Shown here: positions 16,839-25,049 of the stretch, piece by piece
Numbering within the stretch: position 1 is the stretch's first letter
Layout: each line of letters begins with the position of its first letter
DNA from: Bacteroidaceae bacterium
Lineage (GTDB): Bacteria > Bacteroidota > Bacteroidia > Bacteroidales > Bacteroidaceae
Direction: 5' to 3'
Length of the DNA: 50,585 nucleotides
Assembly: GCA_017481875.1 (NCBI GenBank)
Contig: JAFUOP010000022.1
Location: 1 to 50,585 of the forward strand
Translations under genes and position numbers: made by a program
Notes under the pieces: model-generated
Database searches by the model: none
Seen by the model: only the letters and a program-made list of their open reading frames with translations
Told to the model about the DNA's origin: nothing

Positions 16839-17573
16839 ATGTTGCTTCGTCTGTTATTGAAATTGATAAGACCTTCCAATGAGTTGTTGAGAAAAAGGGC
16901 GCCGGGTAGGTTCGAAAGAGCGAAAGTTTCGTTGTATCGTTTCTTGTTGAAACGCTTGCTGAGAACTTATCGTCATTATGCAATATTCGACACAATTATA
17001 ATTGATGGCGAAAGAATAAAGATTGTGCACGAATATAGAGATTGGGAGTTTGAAAAAGAACTCATCAGAAATAGAATAGAGTTTAAACCAAAGATGCGTG
17101 CAGTATCTTTCCCAATTGTTGAACGTAAAAGCAGAACAAAGCGTCACTTTGGCTATTTCAGGTTTAATAATATGTTGAGTGTGTCTGTTGGTGGGAAGGA
17201 ATTGTTTGTTAACCACGACGATGCTCACTCCATTGATGGGGCGATAGCTTGCAAAGTGAGACTGAATTCGAGCGATGATAATATCTCACAATCAATAATT
17301 GAAATACTGTCAGCACCTGTTACGGCAACCTCGCAGAAGGGGAAGAGTACTACCCCTGCAAATAAAGGCAGAAACGCGGCTACGGGAATTGTTGACAAGC
17401 CCTCTGCCGGAACAAAAAAGGTTCCTAAAAATATATTTGGCAGGGATAGGGACATTTTGCCGATTACTCCGCAGGGTAGCGCAAGGCCCGAAATGCCACC
17501 TCCTGTCGTGGAGGACGAAGAGCCCCCTCGCAGAATAGAGAAGAAAGGGTTTGAGATAGATACAACATTTTAG
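16839..17573 (+). CDS. Unknown cytosolic protein with basic N-terminus and disordered tail
   Basis: 244 aa, family not recognised. Residues 1-45 are strongly basic and amphipathic (LLLKLIRPSNELLRKRAPGR, then RLLRTYRHYA), suggesting contact with membrane or nucleic acid. A compact region follows (about 45-155). The last 90 residues are low in complexity (KGKSTTPANKGRNA, PPPVVEDEEPPRR), with several Ser/Thr that could be phosphorylated. No signal peptide or membrane segment. Tightly between the M50-like and BrxL-like genes (6 and 23 bases), so probably works with one of them. Confidence 0.6.
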   Translation: MLLRLLLKLIRPSNELLRKRAPGRFERAKVSLYRFLLKRLLRTYRHYAIFDTIIIDGERIKIVHEYRDWEFEKELIRNRIEFKPKMRAVSFPIVERKSRTKRHFGYFRFNNMLSVSVGGKELFVNHDDAHSIDGAIACKVRLNSSDDNISQSIIEILSAPVTATSQKGKSTTPANKGRNAATGIVDKPSAGTKKVPKNIFGRDRDILPITPQGSARPEMPPPVVEDEEPPRRIEKKGFEIDTTF

Positions 17574-17596
17574 GATTATAAAAACCAAACTGCAAT

Positions 17597-19078
17597 ATGA
17601 ATACAATTTCGATGAAAATTCAAGAGGCGTATGCCGATTATGCAATATGCAAGGATAAGTCGGCCTATGGCTTGTTCTCGGGTAGAAACTTGCCCACTTT
17701 TGTTAAAGACTACATTTTAAATCGTTTTTCAAATGGAGAAGAACGCGACGAGGAGGGAATACGCGAGTATCTTGCAGCAAAAATGCCACAGAATAGCGAT
17801 TCGCTTATGATGCGTCTTCTCGAAGGGGAGAATGTAAATATAACAACACGCATTGTGGTTAAAACAAAATTAGACGATGGAATGGTGGCTTTTATGTTGC
17901 CCGATTTAAATATTTCGGCCAATATGTTTATACAACCAAAGGTTGTTGCCGATAATAGGAACGACCTTGTCGATGGAGAGAATTGGGGTAATATAACAAT
18001 GCAATATATGCCGCCCGAAGGGAAAAAGAAGGGGTATGTTCTAATGACTTCCTATAAATCCTTTAACCCTTATAAGAATTTGAATTTCGAGGATTTCTTG
18101 TCGCGCAGGGCACTTTTCAGTACCGAGGAGTGGATTGATGTACTGTTGACCACAATGGGATATACACCGGATAGCTTCCCCTCATTTGAGGCGAAATTTA
18201 CAATGATTACAAGGCTGTTGCCGGCTATCGAGCCTAACTTGAACTTTATTGAGCTTGGCCCAAAATCTTCGGGTAAAAGTTTTACCTACAATAATCTCAG
18301 CCAATATTTTCGTATGATTAGTGGCAAGTGTACAAGGGCGCAGTTAATATATAACCATTCTACCAAGCAATACGGTGCAATTAAAAATCACGACTTAATA
18401 GTCTTTGACGAAGTATCGACATTGAAATTTGACGACCGCACCGGGGAGTTGCAGGGATTCCTTAAAAGTTTTTTGGAGGCGGGTACAGCTTCTCTAACCG
18501 ATATAAAAATTGTTTCGTCGTGTGGCCTTGGCTTGGCAGGGAATATTGCTCTTACCGAGGATATGCAACCCGTGAACGAAGATTTTCAACAGGTCCTCCC
18601 CGATATATTCCGTTCCTCTGCAATGATGGACCGTTTCCATTTGTTTATCCCGGGGTGGAGATTGCCTAAAATATCAGAAGGACAACTCTATTATGGTTGG
18701 GCAATAGATGCAGAAGTCTTTTCGGAGTATCTGCACTTTATGAGAACAGAAACATATAGCCAGAATATCTTTGATGAGCTGGTCGAGTATGACAAGAATG
18801 CTGCGTATGTTCGGCACGCAAAGGCTGTGAAAAAGATTGCAACGGCTTATTGCAAATTGCTTTTCCCGCATATTGAAACGATAAACGGAATGGCCGAGGA
18901 GGACTTGGCTACTTTTAAGAAGTTGTATAAAGAGTATTGTTTGCTCCCGGCAATTGAGGCCCGTTCTTATATTTATGAACAGTGTAAACTCGTTGATAGT
19001 GAATATAAGTATAATAGCTTGCCCGAATTCTCTATTATTGATGATGTTGCCGAAGAGGAGCAAGGTGCCGATGAGTAG
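17597..19078 (+). CDS. BrxL-like AAA+ ATPase
   Basis: 493 aa. The region from about 170 to 390 follows the BREX-system Lon-like protein BrxL: LFSTEEWIDVLLTTMGY, ELGPKSSGKSF (Walker A at 221-228), DLIVFDEVS (Walker B at 266-272) and the later MDRFHLFIPGWRLPK segment. A full Lon-type protease domain is absent; the length fits the shorter BrxL class of about 450 aa rather than the class of about 680 aa. BrxL is a DNA-binding AAA+ ring in phage defence. Here none of brxA, brxB, brxC, pglX or pglZ is nearby; the neighbours are envelope and phospho-signalling genes. Its job here is unknown. Confidence 0.8.
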   Translation: MNTISMKIQEAYADYAICKDKSAYGLFSGRNLPTFVKDYILNRFSNGEERDEEGIREYLAAKMPQNSDSLMMRLLEGENVNITTRIVVKTKLDDGMVAFMLPDLNISANMFIQPKVVADNRNDLVDGENWGNITMQYMPPEGKKKGYVLMTSYKSFNPYKNLNFEDFLSRRALFSTEEWIDVLLTTMGYTPDSFPSFEAKFTMITRLLPAIEPNLNFIELGPKSSGKSFTYNNLSQYFRMISGKCTRAQLIYNHSTKQYGAIKNHDLIVFDEVSTLKFDDRTGELQGFLKSFLEAGTASLTDIKIVSSCGLGLAGNIALTEDMQPVNEDFQQVLPDIFRSSAMMDRFHLFIPGWRLPKISEGQLYYGWAIDAEVFSEYLHFMRTETYSQNIFDELVEYDKNAAYVRHAKAVKKIATAYCKLLFPHIETINGMAEEDLATFKKLYKEYCLLPAIEARSYIYEQCKLVDSEYKYNSLPEFSIIDDVAEEEQGADE

Positions 19079-19138
19079 CCTTATAACCGCTTTTAGCTTA
19101 TAAGGGAACCATAAATGTCTTGATAATCAATCTGAAAT

Positions 19139-20122
19139 ATGAAAAATATTCTCTGTTTAATAACTGTATTATTGTTGCTGTCCTCCTGTTCCTCGCCCGA
19201 GAGTGAAGGCAAGGCGTTGGCGCAAAAAATGAATGAATGTGCCGAGAACTATATCAAAGAGAAACAAAAAGTTATAACAGGTTTCGTAGAAGATTTCAAC
19301 GCCTCGGACTATTCGTCAAGAGCCGAAGCGTTGAAGGCTTATGAACAAGTTGTTCTTGAAGTTCTGGATGAATACAATTCCCGCCGTGATGAAATTTTGG
19401 TAGAGAAAGACAAAATCGCAGGACAATTTGCCGACGACTATAATGATGTGGTTGTTTTCAGAACTACATATCTGAATAATATAAATACAGAGTTGAATGC
19501 CCGATTATTGGAAACAATAGCCGATACAGAGTGTCCCGAGGGGGTATTAGCTATGGTAAAGAGTGTAGTGCCCAATAAACCGGATGTGTCTCGGATACAA
19601 AAAGACTTGGTGGGACATAAATTATATGAAGGATTTGAAAGAAAGCAATGCTTCTTTCCCGAAAATTGGGCTTGGAATATTGAGAAGAATGAAATTTAAG
19701 ATTTTGAGATTGAAGAAGTGTTGAGTAATAATTCAACAGAATATGTCTTTATCGCGACAATGCGTTTGAAGAGTGAGCAAAGTGCCTTTAATGCTCGTGC
19801 GAAAGTGGCCTATTGGCTTCCCGGAGCAGAAGATTGGAAAATTGAATTTGTGAAGTCGATGGGAGTCTCCATAATAAGAACCAACAAGTATGACGACTTG
19901 CTTAGCTATAAATTGGCGAGGGATGGTTGGGGTGCCGGTAAAGTGTTGTATATTACCAATAAATCGGAGATTGAATTAGTTGTTGGATTAGAGGTTGTAG
20001 CAAATGGCAAAAGACAACGTTGTGCCAGAAGAGTTGCGCCCGACCGTACGGAAACAGTGGGTGGGCTCTTCTGTGGAGGTGATGTTACTTCTTATGAGGT
20101 TAAGTTCGTTGAGAGATATTAA
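19139..20122 (+). pseudogene. Lipoprotein gene interrupted by an in-frame stop
   Basis: A lipoprotein signal (LLLLSSCSS, lipobox Cys at residue 17) starts a helical protein that stops at TAA 19697-19699 after 186 codons (ending IEKNEI). The same frame then continues without a break (DFEIEEVLSNNSTEYVF) to 20122, encoding a beta-rich domain. Without this stop the protein would be 327 aa. One base change (AAA to TAA) explains it. Either a recent null mutation, a sequencing error, or readthrough; an independent second protein would need the ATG-like start near 19718 and would lack an export signal. Family not recognised. Confidence 0.7.
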
Positions 20123-20140
20123 AATAGATAAATAACTGCT

Positions 20141-20440
20141 ATGAAAAAGATTGTATTAGTATTATCAGTGATATTGCTGGTAGGGTGTTCTTCGCAGATT
20201 GAGCGCGATGTCAATAGTATGGCCGAGCGCGTTGTGGAATTCAAACAAGTGCAAGAACGTATGAAAGACTATTCCAATTTGAGAGGAAAGCGAATGACAA
20301 GACAGGAATATGAACTATATGCACGGGATTATATAGAATATTCCTCAAAAATGTTGGATAAGTATAGTGAAACACCCGAACAAAGAAAAGAGTTCTATCG
20401 ACTTGTGGAGGAGAGAGTGAAAGAATTAAATAGAGAGTAA
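20141..20440 (+). CDS. Small helical lipoprotein
   Basis: 99 aa. The N-terminus (VILLVGCSS, lipobox Cys at residue 16) predicts lipidation and outer- or inner-membrane anchoring. The rest is charged and helical (MAERVVEFKQVQERMKDY). Resembles in style the first half of the preceding lipoprotein (Cys-Ser-Ser followed by charged helices), so the two may be related. 18 bases after that gene and 7 before the SanA-like gene. Function unknown. Confidence 0.7.
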   Translation: MKKIVLVLSVILLVGCSSQIERDVNSMAERVVEFKQVQERMKDYSNLRGKRMTRQEYELYARDYIEYSSKMLDKYSETPEQRKEFYRLVEERVKELNRE

Positions 20441-20447
20441 AGTAATA

Positions 20448-21095
20448 ATGAGGAAAGTATTAAAAAATATCTTATTATCAGTTCTTGTTATCTTTTTGTT
20501 GATTGCCGTTGTTGTCTTGGGAGCATATTTCTCGGTGGAGTATATGTCAAAGGATAAATTATTCACATCTGTTAAAGATGTGCCATACCGTCGGGTAGGA
20601 TTGGTGCTTGGAACAAATCCTATCGGGCCTAACGGTAATATGAATTTCTACTTTAAGTATAGGATAGATGCTTGCGAGGTTCTTTATAAAGCCGGTAAAA
20701 TATCAAAAATTCTTGTCAGTGGAGATAATCATATTAAAGAGTACGATGAACCTCAAAGTATGAAAGATGCTTTAATGCAGAGAGGTATTCCCGCAGAAGA
20801 TATAGTGTTGGATTATGCAGGCTTTCGCACTCTCGATTCAGTTGTGAGAAGCAAAGAGGTCTTTGGACAAACAAACCTCACTATAATATCTCAGGGTTTT
20901 CATAATGCAAGGGCTGTTTGCTTGGCTATGAACAACGATATCGACGCTGTGGGATTTAATGCAAAGGATATTGGAAAAACAAGGACTTATTACATATATG
21001 GTGTTGTTAGAGAAATGTTTGCCCGAACAAAGATGTACTTGGATATTATCTTTAACAAACAGCCGAAGTTCTTGGGTGATAAAATAGAAGTGTGA
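20448..21095 (+). CDS. SanA/ElyC-type DUF218 envelope protein
   Basis: 215 aa. One N-terminal membrane segment (about 7-28), then a DUF218 domain: RVGLVLGTNP, then FYFKYRIDACEVLYKAGK, ILVSGDN, DYAGFRTLDSVVR and TIISQGFHNARAV. This matches SanA, whose loss in E. coli raises vancomycin sensitivity at high temperature, and related ElyC/YdcF proteins linked to envelope polysaccharide metabolism. It closes the cluster, which fits a cell-envelope theme. DUF218 chemistry is not settled. Confidence 0.85.
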   Translation: MRKVLKNILLSVLVIFLLIAVVVLGAYFSVEYMSKDKLFTSVKDVPYRRVGLVLGTNPIGPNGNMNFYFKYRIDACEVLYKAGKISKILVSGDNHIKEYDEPQSMKDALMQRGIPAEDIVLDYAGFRTLDSVVRSKEVFGQTNLTIISQGFHNARAVCLAMNNDIDAVGFNAKDIGKTRTYYIYGVVREMFARTKMYLDIIFNKQPKFLGDKIEV

Positions 21096-21200
21096 TAAAA
21101 GTTTTATAGGTGCTTTGTATGGAGTATTTGCGATGACAACCGTCATATTGAATATGTCGTTGCTTGTACTGCTACCAATAAAGCGAAGCTAACCGAATAG

Positions 21201-21233
21201 TTTGTGCAAAATAAATTTAAAGGATTATTTTTG
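21201..21233 (+). promoter_or_regulatory. Bacteroidota-type promoter
   Basis: TTTG at 21201-21204, 21-base spacer, TATTTTTG at 21226-21233 (full TAnnTTTG match). It drives the secreted protein gene at 21290, with a 5' leader containing a small hairpin (GACGG/CCGTC near 21250-21265). Confidence 0.7.
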
Positions 21234-21289
21234 CAGAAACAGATAAGGAGACGGTTGGCTCCGTCATTAATATTCTAATTCCGAAGAGT

Positions 21290-21955
21290 ATGAGAGTAAT
21301 CCTTTCCATTCTATTCATTTTGATAGGAATAGTGGCACAGGCACAGGATAGGCTGGAACCTTTCCGGGAGCGTACAAAAGAAGATGGCTCGTGCAGCGTG
21401 TTCTACCAGCAGGAGTTGTGGCGTTTGTTGAACCCCAATAATGCCGAGTGGGGTGTGTTGCGCAACATTGAGCTAATGACAGAGGCATCGCTTACCTACG
21501 ATGCAGCAACCCATTCGCTTGTGTTTACCGAGATTGACGGAATATTATTTGGCTCTGTACGCGATGCCACAACTAAAAGAATCGATAAAGGAAATTTCAG
21601 TAGCTACAAGAACCGCAAGGGGGTAAAGAAAAACTACAAGGCACCCGGCACAAAGAGCATAAGCCTTGCAATTCCCGACCGTATGGCCAATAAGTTGAAG
21701 GCTCTTTGGCTTGCAGCTGTAAGCACTCCCGCAGAGAATAATTTGAAGATACTCGCCGGAGTTTCTTGGACATATTTTGTCGACGGCAAAAAGGCAAAAG
21801 GGCAAGGAGAGGCGAAAGACTGGGTTCGAGTCCCGCGTTTAAATACGCTTGCAAACAACCTTATCAAGGCTGTTAAAAAACAGGATGGTGATATGTTGCT
21901 GCGATTGGAGCAAGAAATAGATGAACTGTACCGGTTGTTTATAAATGGGCAATAA
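21290..21955 (+). CDS. Secreted protein of unknown function
   Basis: 221 aa. Signal peptide (cleavage near AQAQ). The mature part mixes helices and strands (SLTYDAATHSLVFTEIDG, SISLAIPDRMANKLKALWLA, DWVRVPRLNTLANNLIKAV) with no motif I recognise. It has its own promoter and is followed by a hairpin at 22021, so it is a single-gene unit outside the preceding cluster. Its G+C content is slightly higher than that of its left neighbours. Confidence 0.75.
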   Translation: MRVILSILFILIGIVAQAQDRLEPFRERTKEDGSCSVFYQQELWRLLNPNNAEWGVLRNIELMTEASLTYDAATHSLVFTEIDGILFGSVRDATTKRIDKGNFSSYKNRKGVKKNYKAPGTKSISLAIPDRMANKLKALWLAAVSTPAENNLKILAGVSWTYFVDGKKAKGQGEAKDWVRVPRLNTLANNLIKAVKKQDGDMLLRLEQEIDELYRLFINGQ

Positions 21956-22020
21956 TGGTATCAAAATATCATTTCCCATTAAAAAATGTTTTTATGTACT
22001 CTATTTTTATTGGCAGACAA

Positions 22021-22055
22021 TAATCTCCTGTAACTTTTTAGGTTACAGGAGATTA
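22021..22055. terminator. Hairpin terminator
   Basis: TAATCTCCTGTAAC (22021-22034) pairs perfectly with GTTACAGGAGATTA (22042-22055). It ends the gene at 21290 and could once have bounded the GGGtGRT gene from the other side. The T-tract is weak on both strands. Confidence 0.65.
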
Positions 22056-22160
22056 TAATATGTAATTACTTGAAATTACACTGCCTTCGGCTTCGCCTTG
22101 GCGAGTAATGGATGCGCTCGTTGCGTGTGAAAATTAATTTTCACTCACTCGCTTTCACAT

Positions 22161-22323
22161 TACTTGCTCAATGCAGCCGAAATATCAACTGCGATAGCTA
22201 CAGTAGCACCTACCATAGGGTTGTTACCGATGCCGAGGAAGCCCATCATCTCAACGTGTGCGGGAACCGATGAAGAACCTGCGAACTGAGCGTCACTGTG
22301 CATACGGCCCATTGTGTCGGTCA
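22161..22323 (-). pseudogene. Displaced 3' end of the GGGtGRT gene
   Basis: On the minus strand this encodes the last 54 residues of the GGGtGRT protein (TDTMGRMHSDAQFAGSSS through to AALSK and a stop), the same protein sequence as at the end of the intact gene at 34001 but with several silent base differences. Homology ends sharply at 22323. It is the host's original gene end, cut off when the element between here and 34001 integrated. A perfect palindrome, GTGAAAATTAATTTTCAC, lies just beyond at 22127-22144. Confidence 0.9.
22218..22288. repeat. Left attachment-site repeat (71 bp)
   Basis: Seventy-one bases identical to 34059-34129, in direct orientation, inside the 3' coding end of the GGGtGRT gene. 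The recombination crossover lies somewhere within it. Confidence 0.85.
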
Positions 22324-22456
22324 AAAATCGACAATTCACGTCATGTTTCTTTTCTTGTGATTAAGTCTTTGAATATTAGAGGATTATACTTTTTGAAGTT
22401 TCTAATTAAATTCTCGGTGATATATCTTCGTCACTGAGACGTCACACAAAAAGTAT

Positions 22457-23668
22457 ATGTTTAATAAAAGTAATTACAATCTGTCATTTATAGTAAGAGC
22501 TAGCAAAGTAAATAAGGCAGGTAAAGCACCTATTGAAGTGCTGATTTCTCTTGGGGATGAGCGTGTCGTATTTTCAACAGGTAAACTTATTGCAATAGAA
22601 TCATGGAATAAAGACAAACAATGTGCACGCGGGGTAAATTCAGAAGCTGTGGCTTTGAATGAATACCTAAAAAGTATGCGTGTCCGTATATATGAAGAAG
22701 AAATAAAGTTGGTGAAATATGGATTTGCTGTTACTGCTACATTATTACGCGATGCTTTAATGAACAAGGTTGAATTGGTAAAAGAAGAAACAATATTGAG
22801 CATTTATAGAAAACATAATGAATTGCAATATAAACAAATTGGTCTTGGAGTTTCTAAAGGAACATACGCTAATTCAAAACATGGTCTTGAGTTATTAGAA
22901 AAGTTTATTCAAGAAAGATACAATCGTAATGATGTTTTCTTGCGTGAGCTGAATCGTGATTTTATTGAGGAATTTCGTGTATGGCTTTTGACCGAACATC
23001 GCCTGTCACATAATGGTGCAGTAAAGTATCTTGCATTATTAAAAAAGGTCATTAATCGTGCTGTAGCTAATAATAAAATAGCCTTTAATCCATTTGCAAA
23101 TTTTAGGTTAGAAAGACAGATTGTATCTCCAGACTTTTTGACAGAAGATGAGCTTCGTAAGATTATCAATTTTAATTCGCCTTTACCAAGATTAGAGCGT
23201 ACACGCGATATGTTTTTGTTTGCATGCTATACTGGATTATCTTATATAGATGTGAAAACGTTGAAAGCAGAACATCTGGAACGTGATAATCAAGGAAGAA
23301 TGTGGATAAAGAAGAAACGTGTAAAAACAGGTGTTCTCTCTCGTATTCCTTTGTTACCAAGTGCAAAAATTTTGTTGGATAAATATGCTGGTGGTGAAAC
23401 ATTGATGCCCATTTATTCAGATAAGGAAGTGAATCTTTATCTAAAAGATATTGCGATATTATGTCATATAGATAAACGGATAACCTATCATACAGCAAGA
23501 CATACGTTTGCAAGTACAGTTACATTGGCGAATAATGTATCATTGATTGTCGTTTCAAAAATGTTAGGCCATTCTAATGTGCGAATGACAGAACATTATG
23601 CAAAGTTGGTAGATAATTGCATTGGCGAAGAAATGGATAAATTGATGAATACTTATTCGGGTGATTAA
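22457..23668 (+). CDS. int: Tyrosine recombinase, Bacteroides IntDOT-like
   Basis: 403 aa. An N-terminal arm-binding domain (residues 8-60: FIVRASKVNKAGKAPIEVLI) and a core-binding helical domain (about 100-210) precede the catalytic domain (about 220-400). Visible catalytic residues are H345, R348 (HTARH), the LGHSN histidine and nucleophile Y381 (EHYAKL). The first Arg of the family is absent: the motif is TGLSYIDV with Ser at 262, as reported for IntDOT of CTnDOT. It is next to the left attachment repeat and should catalyse integration and excision. A terminator follows at 23692. Confidence 0.93.
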   Translation: MFNKSNYNLSFIVRASKVNKAGKAPIEVLISLGDERVVFSTGKLIAIESWNKDKQCARGVNSEAVALNEYLKSMRVRIYEEEIKLVKYGFAVTATLLRDALMNKVELVKEETILSIYRKHNELQYKQIGLGVSKGTYANSKHGLELLEKFIQERYNRNDVFLRELNRDFIEEFRVWLLTEHRLSHNGAVKYLALLKKVINRAVANNKIAFNPFANFRLERQIVSPDFLTEDELRKIINFNSPLPRLERTRDMFLFACYTGLSYIDVKTLKAEHLERDNQGRMWIKKKRVKTGVLSRIPLLPSAKILLDKYAGGETLMPIYSDKEVNLYLKDIAILCHIDKRITYHTARHTFASTVTLANNVSLIVVSKMLGHSNVRMTEHYAKLVDNCIGEEMDKLMNTYSGD

Positions 23669-23691
23669 CATAACTCAGAATCACTAATGGC

Positions 23692-23738
23692 AGAAATTCT
23701 CGCTTGTATTAATACAGGTGGGAATTTCTTTCTATTTT
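23692..23738 (+). terminator. Terminator after the integrase
   Basis: AGAAATTC (23692-23699) pairs with GAATTTCT (23722-23729), with an inner TGTATTAATACA palindrome, then a T-rich run. Confidence 0.75.
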
Positions 23739-23759
23739 TGTCACTAAATAACTAATGCC

Positions 23760-24704
23760 ATGATAAAAGAATTGCCAGATATAAAATTAACCGTTGAGGA
23801 CTACTATGAATATCGCGAAATAGAATTGCTTGATTACATTTGGGAAGTTGCAGACCATTTTCTGCCTAATATTGAGGGTGTGATGTCTAAAGCTCCTGCT
23901 ATATTTTGCGAAAGATACCATCAACGAAATTTGCCAATCGAAGAAAGATGTGAACGGAACAAGAGATTTTATCTCTCTAATACCTCTTTTGATGATTATT
24001 TAAAAATAGACAATAAGCCATTAAAAGCTAATTTTGAAGAACGGTATTTGAATAATGAGTGTTTGCAGAATACTATTTCTGCATTTGGGCTTGATGTTAG
24101 CAAATTATGGTACTTGCTTCTGTTCGTACATGATTACATAGAAGATTTAGGAAACAATTCTCCCGCGATTGGTAAAAGCACATTGCAAGATTTCAACGAT
24201 TTTGCGGAGAAAATATCAGAAGCTACAAGTATAATCTTGAAGAAAAACAATAGAAAAAGTTATAATGTGGAAAAAGAAAATACAATCAAAATCATACAGG
24301 TTGCTATACAGCATTATATAAAATCCTATAATGAAATTATAAATAGTGGAGAAGTGGAAAGACTGAATGAAATTAATAGTTCAATAGTTGGTGATGCTTG
24401 TTTTCTTAATTTTAAAGACAGGTCATATCTTGACATATCATACAAGAAGTGGAAATTTGCGGAAATATTCCTATACTTTTTGAAAGATAGGAAAGCAATA
24501 GTGCCTAAAAACTCTATATATAATGTGTCAAAAGATAAGATGTTGTTTATCTCACGACTTATTTACACGGTAGGATATGATGGTAAGCGATATAATGAAC
24601 CGTATGACAATGAGGGTAATCCAAACAGAATGTTATCCAACTTGCTAAGAAGATATAAGAAAGAAGATTTTCCAACAGTTACCGGCGGCTATTATATGCT
24701 ATAA
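23760..24704 (+). CDS. Unknown element-borne helical protein
   Basis: 314 aa, no signal peptide or membrane segment. Mostly helical and charged, with an aromatic-rich start (VEDYYEYREIELLDYIWEVA) and end (YKKEDFPTVTGGYYML). Not recognised. It has its own strong terminator at 24728 and lies between the integrase and a long-leader gene. Proteins of this size and style often follow Bacteroidales integrases, but I cannot name the family. Confidence 0.7.
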   Translation: MIKELPDIKLTVEDYYEYREIELLDYIWEVADHFLPNIEGVMSKAPAIFCERYHQRNLPIEERCERNKRFYLSNTSFDDYLKIDNKPLKANFEERYLNNECLQNTISAFGLDVSKLWYLLLFVHDYIEDLGNNSPAIGKSTLQDFNDFAEKISEATSIILKKNNRKSYNVEKENTIKIIQVAIQHYIKSYNEIINSGEVERLNEINSSIVGDACFLNFKDRSYLDISYKKWKFAEIFLYFLKDRKAIVPKNSIYNVSKDKMLFISRLIYTVGYDGKRYNEPYDNEGNPNRMLSNLLRRYKKEDFPTVTGGYYML

Positions 24705-24727
24705 TATCATCCTATACCATAACAGAA

Positions 24728-24770
24728 ATGCGTACTGAAAAGGTAAAACTTTTTGGCACGCATTTTTTTT
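24728..24770 (+). terminator. Rho-independent terminator
   Basis: ATGCGT (24728-24733) pairs with ACGCAT (24758-24763), with an inner AAAAG/CTTTT stem, followed by eight T. It ends the 314-aa gene. Confidence 0.85.
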
Positions 24771-24822
24771 GCGTACTGATAATTGACACTTTTTCTACAC
24801 ACATGGACATAGATAAAATTGC

Positions 24823-24853
24823 TTGGCAACACATGGATGTAACCATACCTTTG
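24823..24853 (+). promoter_or_regulatory. Bacteroidota-type promoter with long leader
   Basis: TTGG at 24823-24826, 19-base spacer, TACCTTTG at 24846-24853 (full match to TAnnTTTG). The next coding start is 25050, giving a leader of about 190 bases. Confidence 0.7.
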
Positions 24854-25049
24854 CATTGTCGAAAGGACAAGCGGTCATTGAAAGGTCAAGTTGAAGGTTC
24901 ATTCCATAGAAAGGAGTTCACACCGAAGTACAGTAAGTGAGAATCAAGAACCATCAATACCAGACAATGAGTTTGTTCCACCAATCAACAACTTGGACGT
25001 CCGTTGGAGATTGGAGACATAACATTATTAATTAAATAAATTTTTAAAA
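24854..25049 (+). other. Long 5' leader of the 317-aa gene
   Basis: About 195 bases between the promoter and ATG 25050 with no convincing gene. It begins with short repeated words (GAAAGGACAAGCGG, then GAAAGGTCAAG) that could form alternative structures. A regulatory leader or antisense-RNA target is possible; nothing known is recognised. Confidence 0.35.

Noticed and set aside
17597-19078. A BREX phage-defence locus
   Set aside because: Only the BrxL-like protein is present; no methyltransferase, PglZ-type phosphatase, BrxC or BrxA/B gene occurs within reach.
22161-22323. A tRNA or tmRNA attachment site at the element's left end
   Set aside because: No tRNA-like fold; the repeated sequence is clearly the coding end of the GGGtGRT gene.
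24728-24940. Possible 70-aa gene starting at 24728
   Set aside because: Its first codons are the stem of a Rho-independent terminator and the rest covers a consensus promoter; composition is not protein-like.
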